Shown one piece after another: positions 8,000-16,003 of a stretch of DNA of 64,000 bases (its first letter is position 1; every line of letters begins with the position of its first letter). The stretch covers positions 24,888-88,887 of the forward strand of contig CANQKF010000006.1 of the NCBI GenBank assembly GCA_947624445.1, in the 5' to 3' direction. The DNA comes from an uncultured Clostridia bacterium. Lineage in GTDB: Bacteria; Bacillota; Clostridia; Christensenellales; Borkfalkiaceae. The translations under genes were made by a program, and so were the position numbers. The notes under the pieces were generated by a model, which saw only the letters and a program-made list of their open reading frames with translations, made no database searches and was not told the origin of the DNA.

Positions 8000-8239
8000 A
8001 TGCTGGATTTAATCAAGTACATCGTCGAGCAATTCGCCGAGGAAAAGGATCAGATCGAATATCAGGTCGAGGAGACGGAGGACGCGATCAACGTCACCGT
8101 GCTGCTCGCGGATTCGGACATGGGCAAGGTGATCGGCAAGCAGGGCAAGATCGCCAAGGCGCTCCGCACGATCGTGCGCGACGCAACGCCCAAGGATTCG
8201 AAGAAGTACGTCGTCGAGATCAAGGAACGCGAAGCCTGA
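8000..8239 (+). CDS. khpA: KH-domain RNA-binding protein KhpA
   Basis: 79 aa, a single type-II KH domain with the RNA-binding loop GKVIGKQGKIAKAL (GxxG at about residues 43-46). KhpA acts with KhpB as a small-RNA/RNA chaperone linked to cell division in Gram-positives. GGGAGGAG precedes the ATG. Co-transcription with rpsP is likely (57-bp gap). Confidence 0.95.
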   Translation: MLDLIKYIVEQFAEEKDQIEYQVEETEDAINVTVLLADSDMGKVIGKQGKIAKALRTIVRDATPKDSKKYVVEIKEREA

Positions 8240-8240
8240 T

Positions 8241-8486
8241 ATGCAACCCAAGCTGATTCTGCTCATCATCTCTTATGTCGCGATTTTCGCGGGCGTCGCG
8301 CTGCTCATTCTCGGCGTCACGGTGCAGGTGGTGCCCAAGTATGCGTGGATCCTTGCATTCGGGATCGGCGGGGTGACGGGCATCGTCGGATACGTCATGC
8401 ACCGGAAGGACGTCAAACGGCATAAGGAAGAAGCGATCAAAGCCGAAAAGCTCGCCAAGAAAGCGAAAAAGAAGAAAAATCGTTGA
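8241..8486 (+). CDS. Small two-helix membrane protein, unknown function
   Basis: 81 aa with two hydrophobic segments (about residues 5-27 and 34-53) and a highly basic C-terminal tail rich in Lys (KAEKLAKKAKKKKNR). It begins one base after the khpA stop, so probably translationally coupled. A Rho-independent terminator overlaps its stop codon, closing the rpsP-khpA operon. No family recognised. Confidence 0.75.
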   Translation: MQPKLILLIISYVAIFAGVALLILGVTVQVVPKYAWILAFGIGGVTGIVGYVMHRKDVKRHKEEAIKAEKLAKKAKKKKNR

Positions 8487-8511
8487 CGGAGCACACATGT
8501 GCTCCGTTTTT
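8486..8511 (+). terminator. Terminator of the rpsP-khpA operon
   Basis: 9-bp stem ACGGAGCAC / GTGCTCCGT, loop ACAT, followed by T5. Confidence 0.88.
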
Positions 8512-8943
8512 CATATGCGACAGATGTATGCCGCTGCATTCGGGCCGTTTTCGGGGCATATGCGCGCAAATTCCCATGCGGCATATGCCGCGCGGCACAT
8601 ATGTTGCGGGAAGCGCAGGGGGGAGGCGAAACGCGAAAAAACGCATACGTCCCCGCCCTTTTTTCGGTTTTACATGCGGAAACGCGCATTTCAAACGCCC
8701 GCAGCAGCCCGCGGCCGCATATGGCTCCCATGCGTCCGCGGAAGCCCTCTTTTGTTTGCAAAAAGGCGCAAATTTCGCGCAGATGTCTGCCGCTGCATAC
8801 GAAGGGCGCGCGAAGAAGCCCGTACCCGTATGGCGATAAAACAAGCGGCGCCCGAATTTCGGGCGCCGCGCATGGAGAACAGAGCTTGCACGCGCTATGC
8901 GTCGATCGCTTTTGCGTGCAGAGCAGGTTTTGGATGAAACGTC
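8512..8943. other. Gene-free region rich in CATATG and short repeats
   Basis: About 430 bp with no credible gene (all frames read as Arg/Ala/Cys-rich noise). It holds several CATATG/ATGCGG words, a 14-bp perfect palindrome GCGGCATATGCCGC (8578-8591), and two diverged copies of a ~23-bp block (CAGATGTATGCCGCTGCAT at 8521; CAGATGTCTGCCGCTGCAT near 8780). Confidence 0.5.
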
Positions 8944-8963
8944 GGGGGACGTTATGGATAAAA
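8944..8963 (-). repeat. Dispersed intergenic motif, copy 5 (after pgi)
   Basis: On the minus strand TTTTATCCATAACGTCCCCC, 45 bases beyond the pgi stop and in its orientation. Confidence 0.5.
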
Positions 8964-9007
8964 CCCTCGAACGGGTTTGCATTGCGGGAAACCGTCCGCG
9001 CGTCAGA

Positions 9008-10435
9008 TCATATGATATACTTCTCGTCGGGGGCGGCGTTGTCGAGATCGCTGCGCTGGAGCTCGTAGCCGGGCTTGCCGAGCAGGGCGAACGTCGCCTT
9101 CTTGCCCGCTTCCACGCCGGGCTGGTTGAAGGTGTCGATATTGAACATCGCGCCCGCGTAAGCCGTCTGCAATTCGAAGAGGAACAGCAGCTGCCCCAGC
9201 GTGAAGGCGTTGAGCTCGGGCAGACGGATGGTGTAGTTGAGCCGTCCCGCCTTGGTGAGGGCGTATGCCGTCGCCTTGTTTTCCGCCTGGATGAGCTCCT
9301 CCATCGTGTGTCCGCCGAGGAAGGAGACGTCGGGAATGTTCTCGCAGCCGTGCGGGATGGGCGATTTCTCCTTGTAGCTCCCGATCGAGAGGAAGGTGAC
9401 GACCTTATCGTAGGGCCCTTCTGTGTAGAGCTGGACCTGCGAGTGCTGGTCGGTCACGCCGAGCGCCTTCACGGGCGTCTGCCCCACGTTGCAGGGCGTG
9501 CCGTCGAGGCGAACGTTCTTGCCGAGCGATTCCGCCCAGAGCTGGGCATACCAATCGGAGACGTAGCGCAGATTATCCGAATAGGGCATGAGCACGCCGA
9601 TGTTCTTGCCGCTCTGCATCGCGATATATTGCAACGTGGCGCACATGAGCGCGGGATTGCGGTACATATCCGAGGACTTGCACAGTTTATCCATGTAGGC
9701 CGCACCCTTGAGGAGCGCCTTGATGTCGATGCCGAGCACCGCCGCGGGAAGCAGCCCCACGGGGGAGAGTTCGGAGAACCTGCCGCCCACGCCGTCGCCG
9801 AGCACATAGCTCTTCACGCCGCCGAGCTCCTTGGAGATCTTCACGAGATTGCCGCGGGAGGCGTCCGTCGTGAAGATGACGTTGTCGCGGACGTTGACGC
9901 CCGCCTTCTTCAAGAGGTCGGAGATGATGAGGTACTGCGCCATCGTCTCGCTCGTCGCGCCCGACTTGGAGATGACGTTGAAACAGGTCCGCGTGACGTC
10001 GATGACGTCGAGAAGTTCCTTCATGCGGACGGGATCGACGTTGTCCTCCACATAGAATTTGGGCCCCTTGCGCTTGGACTTGGGCAGATCGTTGTAGTGG
10101 AGATGGCAGAGGGCGTTGAACGCCATCGTGGGACCGAGCGCCGAGCCGCCGATGCCGAGCACGACGAAGGTATCGAAGTTCTTGCGGATGTACTTCGCCG
10201 TCCCGAGAATGTCGGCGACGATCTCCGTCTGGTTGTAGGGCAGCTCCGTCCAGCCCATGAAGAGCTCGTCTTTGCCGCGGTTGCGGCTCACATAGGTGTG
10301 CGCCGCCTTGGCCAAACGGCGCTGTGCGTCGAGCGTCTTTTGCGAAATACCCTTGTCGCCGAGGTATTTTTCGGTCATGTTGGTGTAGTCTACCGTGATG
10401 CGCATCGCCTTGCGCAGCTCTTCGGTCAGTTTCAT
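9008..10435 (-). CDS. pgi: Glucose-6-phosphate isomerase
   Basis: Interconverts glucose-6-P and fructose-6-P in glycolysis. 475 aa, close to the usual ~450 for the Gram-positive form. Visible motifs: VLGIGGSALGPTM, ISKSGATSETMAQYLI (sugar-phosphate loop SKSGxTxE), GGRFSELSPVGLLPAA, and QLYTEGPYDK. The ATG at 10435 has GGGAGGAAT five bases upstream, which excludes the longer frame to 10693. Confidence 0.97.
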   Translation of the reverse strand: MKLTEELRKAMRITVDYTNMTEKYLGDKGISQKTLDAQRRLAKAAHTYVSRNRGKDELFMGWTELPYNQTEIVADILGTAKYIRKNFDTFVVLGIGGSALGPTMAFNALCHLHYNDLPKSKRKGPKFYVEDNVDPVRMKELLDVIDVTRTCFNVISKSGATSETMAQYLIISDLLKKAGVNVRDNVIFTTDASRGNLVKISKELGGVKSYVLGDGVGGRFSELSPVGLLPAAVLGIDIKALLKGAAYMDKLCKSSDMYRNPALMCATLQYIAMQSGKNIGVLMPYSDNLRYVSDWYAQLWAESLGKNVRLDGTPCNVGQTPVKALGVTDQHSQVQLYTEGPYDKVVTFLSIGSYKEKSPIPHGCENIPDVSFLGGHTMEELIQAENKATAYALTKAGRLNYTIRLPELNAFTLGQLLFLFELQTAYAGAMFNIDTFNQPGVEAGKKATFALLGKPGYELQRSDLDNAAPDEKYII

Positions 10436-10462
10436 AATATTCCTCCCAAAAAATCTCATTCT

Positions 10463-10491
10463 ATTATACCACGCTTTGCGGAGAATGGCAA
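10463..10491 (-). promoter_or_regulatory. pgi promoter
   Basis: Minus strand: TTGCCA (10491-10486), 17 bp, TATAAT (10468-10463), about 28 bases before the ATG. Confidence 0.75.
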
Positions 10492-10649
10492 GATGGGCGC
10501 GCGAATTTTCGCAAAAATATTTTTGCGGACGGGGAGACCGCGGCGCGGCGCACAAAGAAAATTTTTTGCGGGATACGGGCGGGAATCGGGCGGATCGCGC
10601 GGATTTTCGCGAATTTTCTGATAAAAAATGGAAATTATTTTCAAAACAC

Positions 10650-10678
10650 TTGACAACCCGCGCGGAATACAGTAGAAT
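10650..10678 (+). promoter_or_regulatory. Promoter of the phosphatase lipoprotein
   Basis: TTGACA (10650-10655), 17 bp, TAGAAT (10673-10678). Confidence 0.82.
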
Positions 10679-10710
10679 TGAGCCAAACCACAACCAAGCG
10701 AGGGATGACC

Positions 10711-11913
10711 ATGCAACACCGCAAACTTCTTCTTTCCGCGGCGGCGGTCGCGCTGTCGCTCGGGCTCACGCTTGTCGCCTGCACGCGCGGCGAAACGCCG
10801 ACCCCAACGCCCACCCCAACCCCCACGCCGACGCCCGAACCCGCCCCTGCGCCGAGCGCGGGCTTCGAGGGCACCGTCGGGGGCGTCAAGTTCACCCTGC
10901 CCGACCTCGGGAACAACGTCGAATTGCACACGCCCGAGCAGGCGGCCTATCTGAAGCAGAAGGCGTATGCCGAAATCAACAAGTATGCGAACGGCGTCAA
11001 TAAGGACGAAACGCACGACCACAGGGAGATCAGCTATCCCGTCCCCGTCACGTTCACGTGGCATGCAGAGGGCGCCGCGGCGGACGCGGAGTACACGCTT
11101 TCGGTCAGCGAGACCGAGCGCATGGACGACCCGTGGGAATTCGCCACGGCCGAGATGTCGGTAGACGTATATAACTTAAAGGTGGGGACGACCTATTATT
11201 GGACGGTCTCCGCGGGGGAGATCGAGAGCGGGCAGGCCGTTTTCACGACGAAGAGCGGCGGGCCGCGGAATCTCTATGTCGACGGCGTTGCCAACGTGCG
11301 CGATCTCGGCGGCTGGCAGGGCGCGAACGGACCCGTGCGGCAGGGGCTCCTATACCGCTGCGGCAGGCTCAACGCCAACTATTCGGGCGAGCGGACGATC
11401 ACCGAGGCGGGCGTCGCCATGATGCGGGACAAGCTCAAGATCAAGACGGAGATCGACCTGCGCGGCGGCTCGGCCGATCCGAGCGAATACGGCAACAAGA
11501 ACGAGAGCATGCTCGGGGCGGACGTCGCCTATCACCACATCGGCATGGATTGGAACGGCAACCTCTTCACGCTCAATAAGCCGCAGCTCAAAGAAATCTT
11601 TTCGCTGCTCGCCGATCCCTCCAACTATCCCGTCATCTTCCATTGCAGCATCGGCACCGACCGCACGGGCATCATCGCCTACATGATCGGCGGGCTGCTC
11701 GGCGTCGCGGAGGCAGACCTGTGCCGCGACTATCTCTTCTCCAACTTCGCCTACATCGAGGGCTCGCGCGATCTCGGCACCATCCGCAATACCTATCTCA
11801 ACACGATCGGCGCCTTCCACGGGGCGACGTTTTCGGAGAAAGTCCGCGAGGCGATGCTCTCGCTCGGCCTGACGGGCGGGCAGATCGATTCGATCGTCAC
11901 CATCCTCGGGTAA
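10711..11913 (+). CDS. Lipoprotein with tyrosine/serine phosphatase domain
   Basis: 400 aa, secreted and lipid-anchored. The signal peptide MQHRKLLLSAAAVALSLGL ends in lipobox LVAC (Cys about residue 23). A Thr-Pro repeat linker (about residues 28-42) follows, then a probable fibronectin-III-like segment, and a C-terminal Y_phosphatase3-type domain with VANVRDLGGW and the P-loop HCSIGTDRTG (HCx5R, about residue 313). ATG 10711 is favoured over 10705 because GAGGG is correctly spaced. The substrate is unknown; protein-tyrosine or phosphoinositide phosphatase activity is the family expectation. Confidence 0.88.
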   Translation: MQHRKLLLSAAAVALSLGLTLVACTRGETPTPTPTPTPTPTPEPAPAPSAGFEGTVGGVKFTLPDLGNNVELHTPEQAAYLKQKAYAEINKYANGVNKDETHDHREISYPVPVTFTWHAEGAAADAEYTLSVSETERMDDPWEFATAEMSVDVYNLKVGTTYYWTVSAGEIESGQAVFTTKSGGPRNLYVDGVANVRDLGGWQGANGPVRQGLLYRCGRLNANYSGERTITEAGVAMMRDKLKIKTEIDLRGGSADPSEYGNKNESMLGADVAYHHIGMDWNGNLFTLNKPQLKEIFSLLADPSNYPVIFHCSIGTDRTGIIAYMIGGLLGVAEADLCRDYLFSNFAYIEGSRDLGTIRNTYLNTIGAFHGATFSEKVREAMLSLGLTGGQIDSIVTILG

Positions 11914-11947
11914 GACCTCTTCCGCCCCGTCTCCACGATAAAAAGGA

Positions 11948-11966
11948 GGGGGGATGTAGTAGAAAA
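11948..11966 (-). repeat. Dispersed intergenic motif, copy 6
   Basis: Minus strand TTTTTCTACTACATCCCCC, between the phosphatase stop and the terminator at 11981. Confidence 0.45.
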
Positions 11967-11980
11967 ATCGCAGAAAAAGA

Positions 11981-12015
11981 AAACCTACCCTGCACGAACG
12001 CAGGGTAGGTTTTTT
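11981..12015. terminator. Terminator between the convergent 11913 and 12109 genes
   Basis: 12-bp stem AACCTACCCTGC / GCAGGGTAGGTT, loop ACGAAC, with flanking A and T tracts, so probably bidirectional. Confidence 0.88.
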
Positions 12016-12108
12016 GCTTTGGAGAACGTCATGCGGGAGGCTCCTTCTGCCGCGCGGAGATCCGCGGCGCGCGAGGGAGCGGGGCATGGATCGTTTGCGG
12101 TTCAGAGG

Positions 12109-15100
12109 TCATGCCTGCGGCGCCGAGGAGGCGGCGACATACGCCTCAAATTCCGCTTCGTACTTGGTGAGATTGGTCCGCGCGAATTGCCGCATCTCAT
12201 CTTTTGGATCATTCCCCCAAATATCATTAATGATCGTCGTCGGGAGTACTTTAGAGATCAGGAAGCGGAGCCCATGGATCTTTTCGAGCAAGGCGGCCTT
12301 CGTTTCCTCGGACGCGGCATCGAATTTGGAGAAGTCCCACGTCACCGCACCGCTTTCCTCGGCAACGATCCTGCAAGCTCCGATCTCTTCGTAGAGCTCG
12401 GAGACCGCATTTCCGATGACCTCTTTGAGCGCGGTCCCGAGCGCCGTTTCCACAGTGCCTTTGATGAGTTCTCTGTTCAGCGCGATGAGGTCGGTGACTT
12501 TTTGGTTGAGCGCCGTTTGAGCGGTTTCCTCGAGCCAAGTCGGCTTCAAAGCGGTCACCCACGTCTTTCCCCACGCCATCGCGGTCGTTGTGTTGTCCGA
12601 ATTGGACTTCCAATAATCGCTGCCGTAGTAGAGGGCGTACGCCGAGGAGAGCTTCTTCATCGTTCCGAGGAGGTCGTCGATCGAAGCTTCGTTGCCCTTT
12701 TCGGTCAGCGCTTCGAGCTCGCTCTTGATCTCTTTATAGGAATCTATGACATCGTCAAGGTTCTTTTGGTAGACCGCGGCGACGAAATCCCGATACCCCG
12801 TGCCTTCCTGCAATGCGGCGGAAAGTTTGTCGTAGACGGGCTTGAATTCATTGACGATCTTAGTGAGCGCAGCGGTCCAACCGTCGCGATTTTGATTTTC
12901 CTCCGCGTTGAATGCCGTCTTGGCTGTGGCGATCTTCTCTGCCAGATCCTCTGCCACTTGCGTCTCATGCGTGTTGCGCTTTTCAAGGTAGGTCTGGATC
13001 GTATCGTCGCCGACTGCGGTTTTGAGGATCTCGCTTTCCTTGATCGCGGGGACGGCAATGCCTTGAACGGTGGCATTCTTATCGTAGAGAGCGTTGAGCT
13101 CGTCCCATGCGGTCTCTTCGGAGTCCGCAGTGATTTCCGCTACCGTCGATTTGAATGCCTCCGCGCGTTCGTGATAGAGCTCTGCGGTAAGCAGAAGAAG
13201 GGAATATTGTTTTTCCCCGTACGTCGTTTCTGCAAGATAGGATCTGTTGGACATGAGCGTCTTCACGCCGTCTTTTTCGGAAGCGATCTTGTTTTGCAGC
13301 GCGGTAACATCTGCAACGTACTGTGTATAACCGCCTTCGGTGACGTCCATTTCGTCGATGAATTTTTGCAACTGTGCGTCATATTCCGCCGCTTTTTCGC
13401 TCATCTCATGAAGTTCTTTGACTTCTTCGCCGGCATCGAGCAGCGATTTCTTCTCGTCTGCGCTGAGTTCTCCGAGGTGGGTGAGGGTAAGGGTAAGAAG
13501 AGCCCTTTCGGAATAATCCCCGCTCGGATTACTGGTGGGACAACCGGTGATCGTGAGGCAGAACATCGCCTGGCCTTCGTCGTTTGTGCCGAGGAAGATC
13601 CCCGCGCCCGTGATGGTGGCGCCGATCCAGCCATTGATCATTTGTCCCGCTATGCCGCCCATAAGACCACCGCCTGCGGCTTCCGTGATAGAATCCACCG
13701 CTGTCTGTACGAGTTCTCCGTAAGCGGCATCGAGCGCTTGCACGAGGGTCTCTCCGAGGGAGATCTCAAAGCCGTTCTCCTTGACCTCGAAGATGAGCTG
13801 CGGAAGTTGCAAGCCCTGCGTGCCGCTCGTCTCGCCGCTTGTTTCGCCGTCGAGCGCGGTCGCCGCCGGGAGGAAGTACTGCGTCAGATCGATATCGGTC
13901 GTAAAGACAGGGTTCTTTTCCGCATTGTTGAGCACAAGCGTGAGCATGCCGTCGCCCATGTAGTAGACATCGAGGCTGTTGAGGTCGGCGCTGAGCCAAG
14001 AAGGTATATCGGGGATACTGCTGCCAAACATACCGAACATCCGGAGAAGCTGTGCCGCGGGCGTGAGATCGAGGTTCAGGTGCGCCTTTGCGAGCGCGAA
14101 GTAATCGCCCGACCACACGACCGTCGGATCGAGACGGAAATCGAGATCGCCCGTAAACGGCCTATTGAACGCGCCGCCGAAGAGTTTGATGTCGAGGGAG
14201 ACGCCGATCTTCTCGCCCATGGTGACGTTTTCCCCGGGGGTCGCCGCGACGGAGACCGAGATCCCCGTGACCGTATCCGTCCCCGCAAGCTCGAGCTTGA
14301 GCTCCGTGAAGGTGAAGCCGAGCAGAGATTGGAGATAGCCGTGCGTATCGCCGAGGGTCTCCGCGAGGGAGGCGATCATTTCGCCGTAACGGCTGTTGAG
14401 CCCTTGGAGCGCGGAGGGCTTGGGCGAGATCGCAAAGCCTGTATCCGTCTTTTCCACGTCGACGGTCTGCTCGATGGTCGTCTGCAACCGCTCGAGGGAG
14501 AACGTTTCGCCCGCTTGGTCGGCGAAGAGGTTGCCGAGGTCGGCGGTATAGGTGAACACGTAGTTATCCTGTTCGGCGCGGTTGTTGAGCATCACGAAGA
14601 GCAGGCCGTCGCCGAGATAGCGCAGGGTGAGGGTGTTCGCGATCCCCGAGACGAGCGGGAGCGCGGAAAGATCGAGATCGTAGCGGAAGGCGAAGGCGTC
14701 GGCGATCGCGTCGCCGCCGAGCGCGTCTTTGCGGAGTTTCAGCTCGAGCTCGCCCGGGATCTCCACGTTCTGTGCGCCGAGCGCGACCGAGATGGGCGCG
14801 GAGACCGCGAGGGTATCCTGTTCGTCGAACGCGCCGCCGACGGCGGTGGCGAGCTGCATGAGCGGATCGGCCTCGCCCGTTTCGGGCACGACCTCGGAGG
14901 GCTGCATGCCGAGCTTGCTGTTGAACTCTTCGGCGCTCGGGATCATCACGGTGCCGTTGATGTCCGAATACGTACTCGTGACCGACTGCTCGACGCTCAT
15001 GTTGAAGATCTTCTTCGCTTCATAGGAGCACGAAGAGGAGAAGGAGACGGGCGTCCAATCCTTCTTGATCGTGAGGCGGAGATCCACATCCGAGAAGGAG

Positions 15101-15765
15101 GGGAGATTTTCGAGCGAGCCGTATGCCTTGGTTTGCAGGCGGATGCTCGCGGTGGCGGATTCGGTCGCCGCGCCGCTCGCGACGGACTGGTCGCCCGCGA
15201 GACGCATGTAGTAGGTGAATGTGTCGCCCTCGGTCTCTGCGAGCGTCGCATAGCGGAGGGTCTTTGCGTTGATGATATAGCCGCCGAGCAGGATATCGTC
15301 CGCCGTGAAGCCGTAGACCTTCACATAGTCGGTTTTTTCGGCGACCTTCATCTCGCCGTCGAAGCTGTTGCGGTAGGCGACTTTGCCGTTCTTGGAGAAG
15401 GACTGGTGCTTCATCTTGACGAGCACGGAGTCCGAATAGGCCTGGTTGAGATATTCGTCGCCGTTCTTATATGTAACGTTGTGGATATCCTGTTCGTACC
15501 CCGCGAGGCTGGCGACCGCCGTGCCCTCCGCGGTGATCTTGTAGCTTTGCAGTTCGCTCTGCTTTTGCAGGAAGGCAAAGATGGCGTTCTCGGGAGTGAG
15601 TTGGTCGGGCGATTTGTTGGTGATGAGCGTCGAGGAAGTGCCCGGTTCGACGACGGTCGGCGTTTCGTTGTTGCCGCTGTCTCCGCAGGCGGCAACGCCC
15701 GCGGCGAGAGAGAGGATGCAGGCGCCCGAGAGGAGCGCGACCCCGAACTTTTTCAGTTTTCTCAT
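12109..15765 (-). CDS. Very large lipoprotein with duplicated beta-rich domain and coiled coil
   Basis: 1218 aa. Signal peptide MRKLKKFGVALLSGACILS with lipobox AAGVAAC. About residues 40-800 read as alternating beta strands. Two stretches align by eye: ...LTLRYLGDGLLFVMLNN (about residue 400) and ...LDVYYMGDGMLTLVLNN (about residue 605), indicating an internally duplicated domain of about 200 residues. The C-terminal third (about 800-1218) is Glu/Lys/Ala-rich and probably helical or coiled-coil. The start at 15765 has AAAGGA upstream. No known family; a cell-envelope role is inferred from the lipoprotein signal only. Confidence 0.85.
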   Translation of the reverse strand: MRKLKKFGVALLSGACILSLAAGVAACGDSGNNETPTVVEPGTSSTLITNKSPDQLTPENAIFAFLQKQSELQSYKITAEGTAVASLAGYEQDIHNVTYKNGDEYLNQAYSDSVLVKMKHQSFSKNGKVAYRNSFDGEMKVAEKTDYVKVYGFTADDILLGGYIINAKTLRYATLAETEGDTFTYYMRLAGDQSVASGAATESATASIRLQTKAYGSLENLPSFSDVDLRLTIKKDWTPVSFSSSCSYEAKKIFNMSVEQSVTSTYSDINGTVMIPSAEEFNSKLGMQPSEVVPETGEADPLMQLATAVGGAFDEQDTLAVSAPISVALGAQNVEIPGELELKLRKDALGGDAIADAFAFRYDLDLSALPLVSGIANTLTLRYLGDGLLFVMLNNRAEQDNYVFTYTADLGNLFADQAGETFSLERLQTTIEQTVDVEKTDTGFAISPKPSALQGLNSRYGEMIASLAETLGDTHGYLQSLLGFTFTELKLELAGTDTVTGISVSVAATPGENVTMGEKIGVSLDIKLFGGAFNRPFTGDLDFRLDPTVVWSGDYFALAKAHLNLDLTPAAQLLRMFGMFGSSIPDIPSWLSADLNSLDVYYMGDGMLTLVLNNAEKNPVFTTDIDLTQYFLPAATALDGETSGETSGTQGLQLPQLIFEVKENGFEISLGETLVQALDAAYGELVQTAVDSITEAAGGGLMGGIAGQMINGWIGATITGAGIFLGTNDEGQAMFCLTITGCPTSNPSGDYSERALLTLTLTHLGELSADEKKSLLDAGEEVKELHEMSEKAAEYDAQLQKFIDEMDVTEGGYTQYVADVTALQNKIASEKDGVKTLMSNRSYLAETTYGEKQYSLLLLTAELYHERAEAFKSTVAEITADSEETAWDELNALYDKNATVQGIAVPAIKESEILKTAVGDDTIQTYLEKRNTHETQVAEDLAEKIATAKTAFNAEENQNRDGWTAALTKIVNEFKPVYDKLSAALQEGTGYRDFVAAVYQKNLDDVIDSYKEIKSELEALTEKGNEASIDDLLGTMKKLSSAYALYYGSDYWKSNSDNTTTAMAWGKTWVTALKPTWLEETAQTALNQKVTDLIALNRELIKGTVETALGTALKEVIGNAVSELYEEIGACRIVAEESGAVTWDFSKFDAASEETKAALLEKIHGLRFLISKVLPTTIINDIWGNDPKDEMRQFARTNLTKYEAEFEAYVAASSAPQA

Positions 15766-15820
15766 ACGATGTCCTTTTTTCTGTAGATTTTGCGGCCGGA
15801 TGGCGTGGCCGCATGGTTTC

Positions 15821-15849
15821 AGTATAGCTTTGTCATAACATTTTGTCAA
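15821..15849 (-). promoter_or_regulatory. Promoter of the large lipoprotein
   Basis: Minus strand: TTGACA (15849-15844), 17 bp, TATACT (15826-15821). Confidence 0.85.
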
Positions 15850-16003
15850 GCAGTAATAAGAAAATATGACAAAATTTTTTTGGATTTGTAAATTTTTCTA
15901 AATTATGCGCGCCAAACCCCGTGCTGCGCCCGCAGATATTTCATAATAGGAACGCGCGCCCATGCGGGCGCGCGCGGAGTGCTCTGCGTTTTGTGCGGAA
16001 GTT

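Noticed and set aside
8437..8982. 181-aa minus-strand frame and overlapping plus frames in the pgi-side gap
   Set aside because: All read as Cys/Arg/Ala-rich low-plausibility sequence without ribosome sites; treated as gene-free.
10803..10850. ACCCCAACGCC-type tandem repeat in the phosphatase gene
   Set aside because: It encodes a Thr-Pro linker after the lipobox, an ordinary feature of secreted proteins.
12019..15786. 1255-aa open frame on the plus strand
   Set aside because: Antisense shadow of the large lipoprotein; composition is Arg/Glu/Val-rich noise, no ribosome site, while the minus strand has a signal peptide and a promoter.
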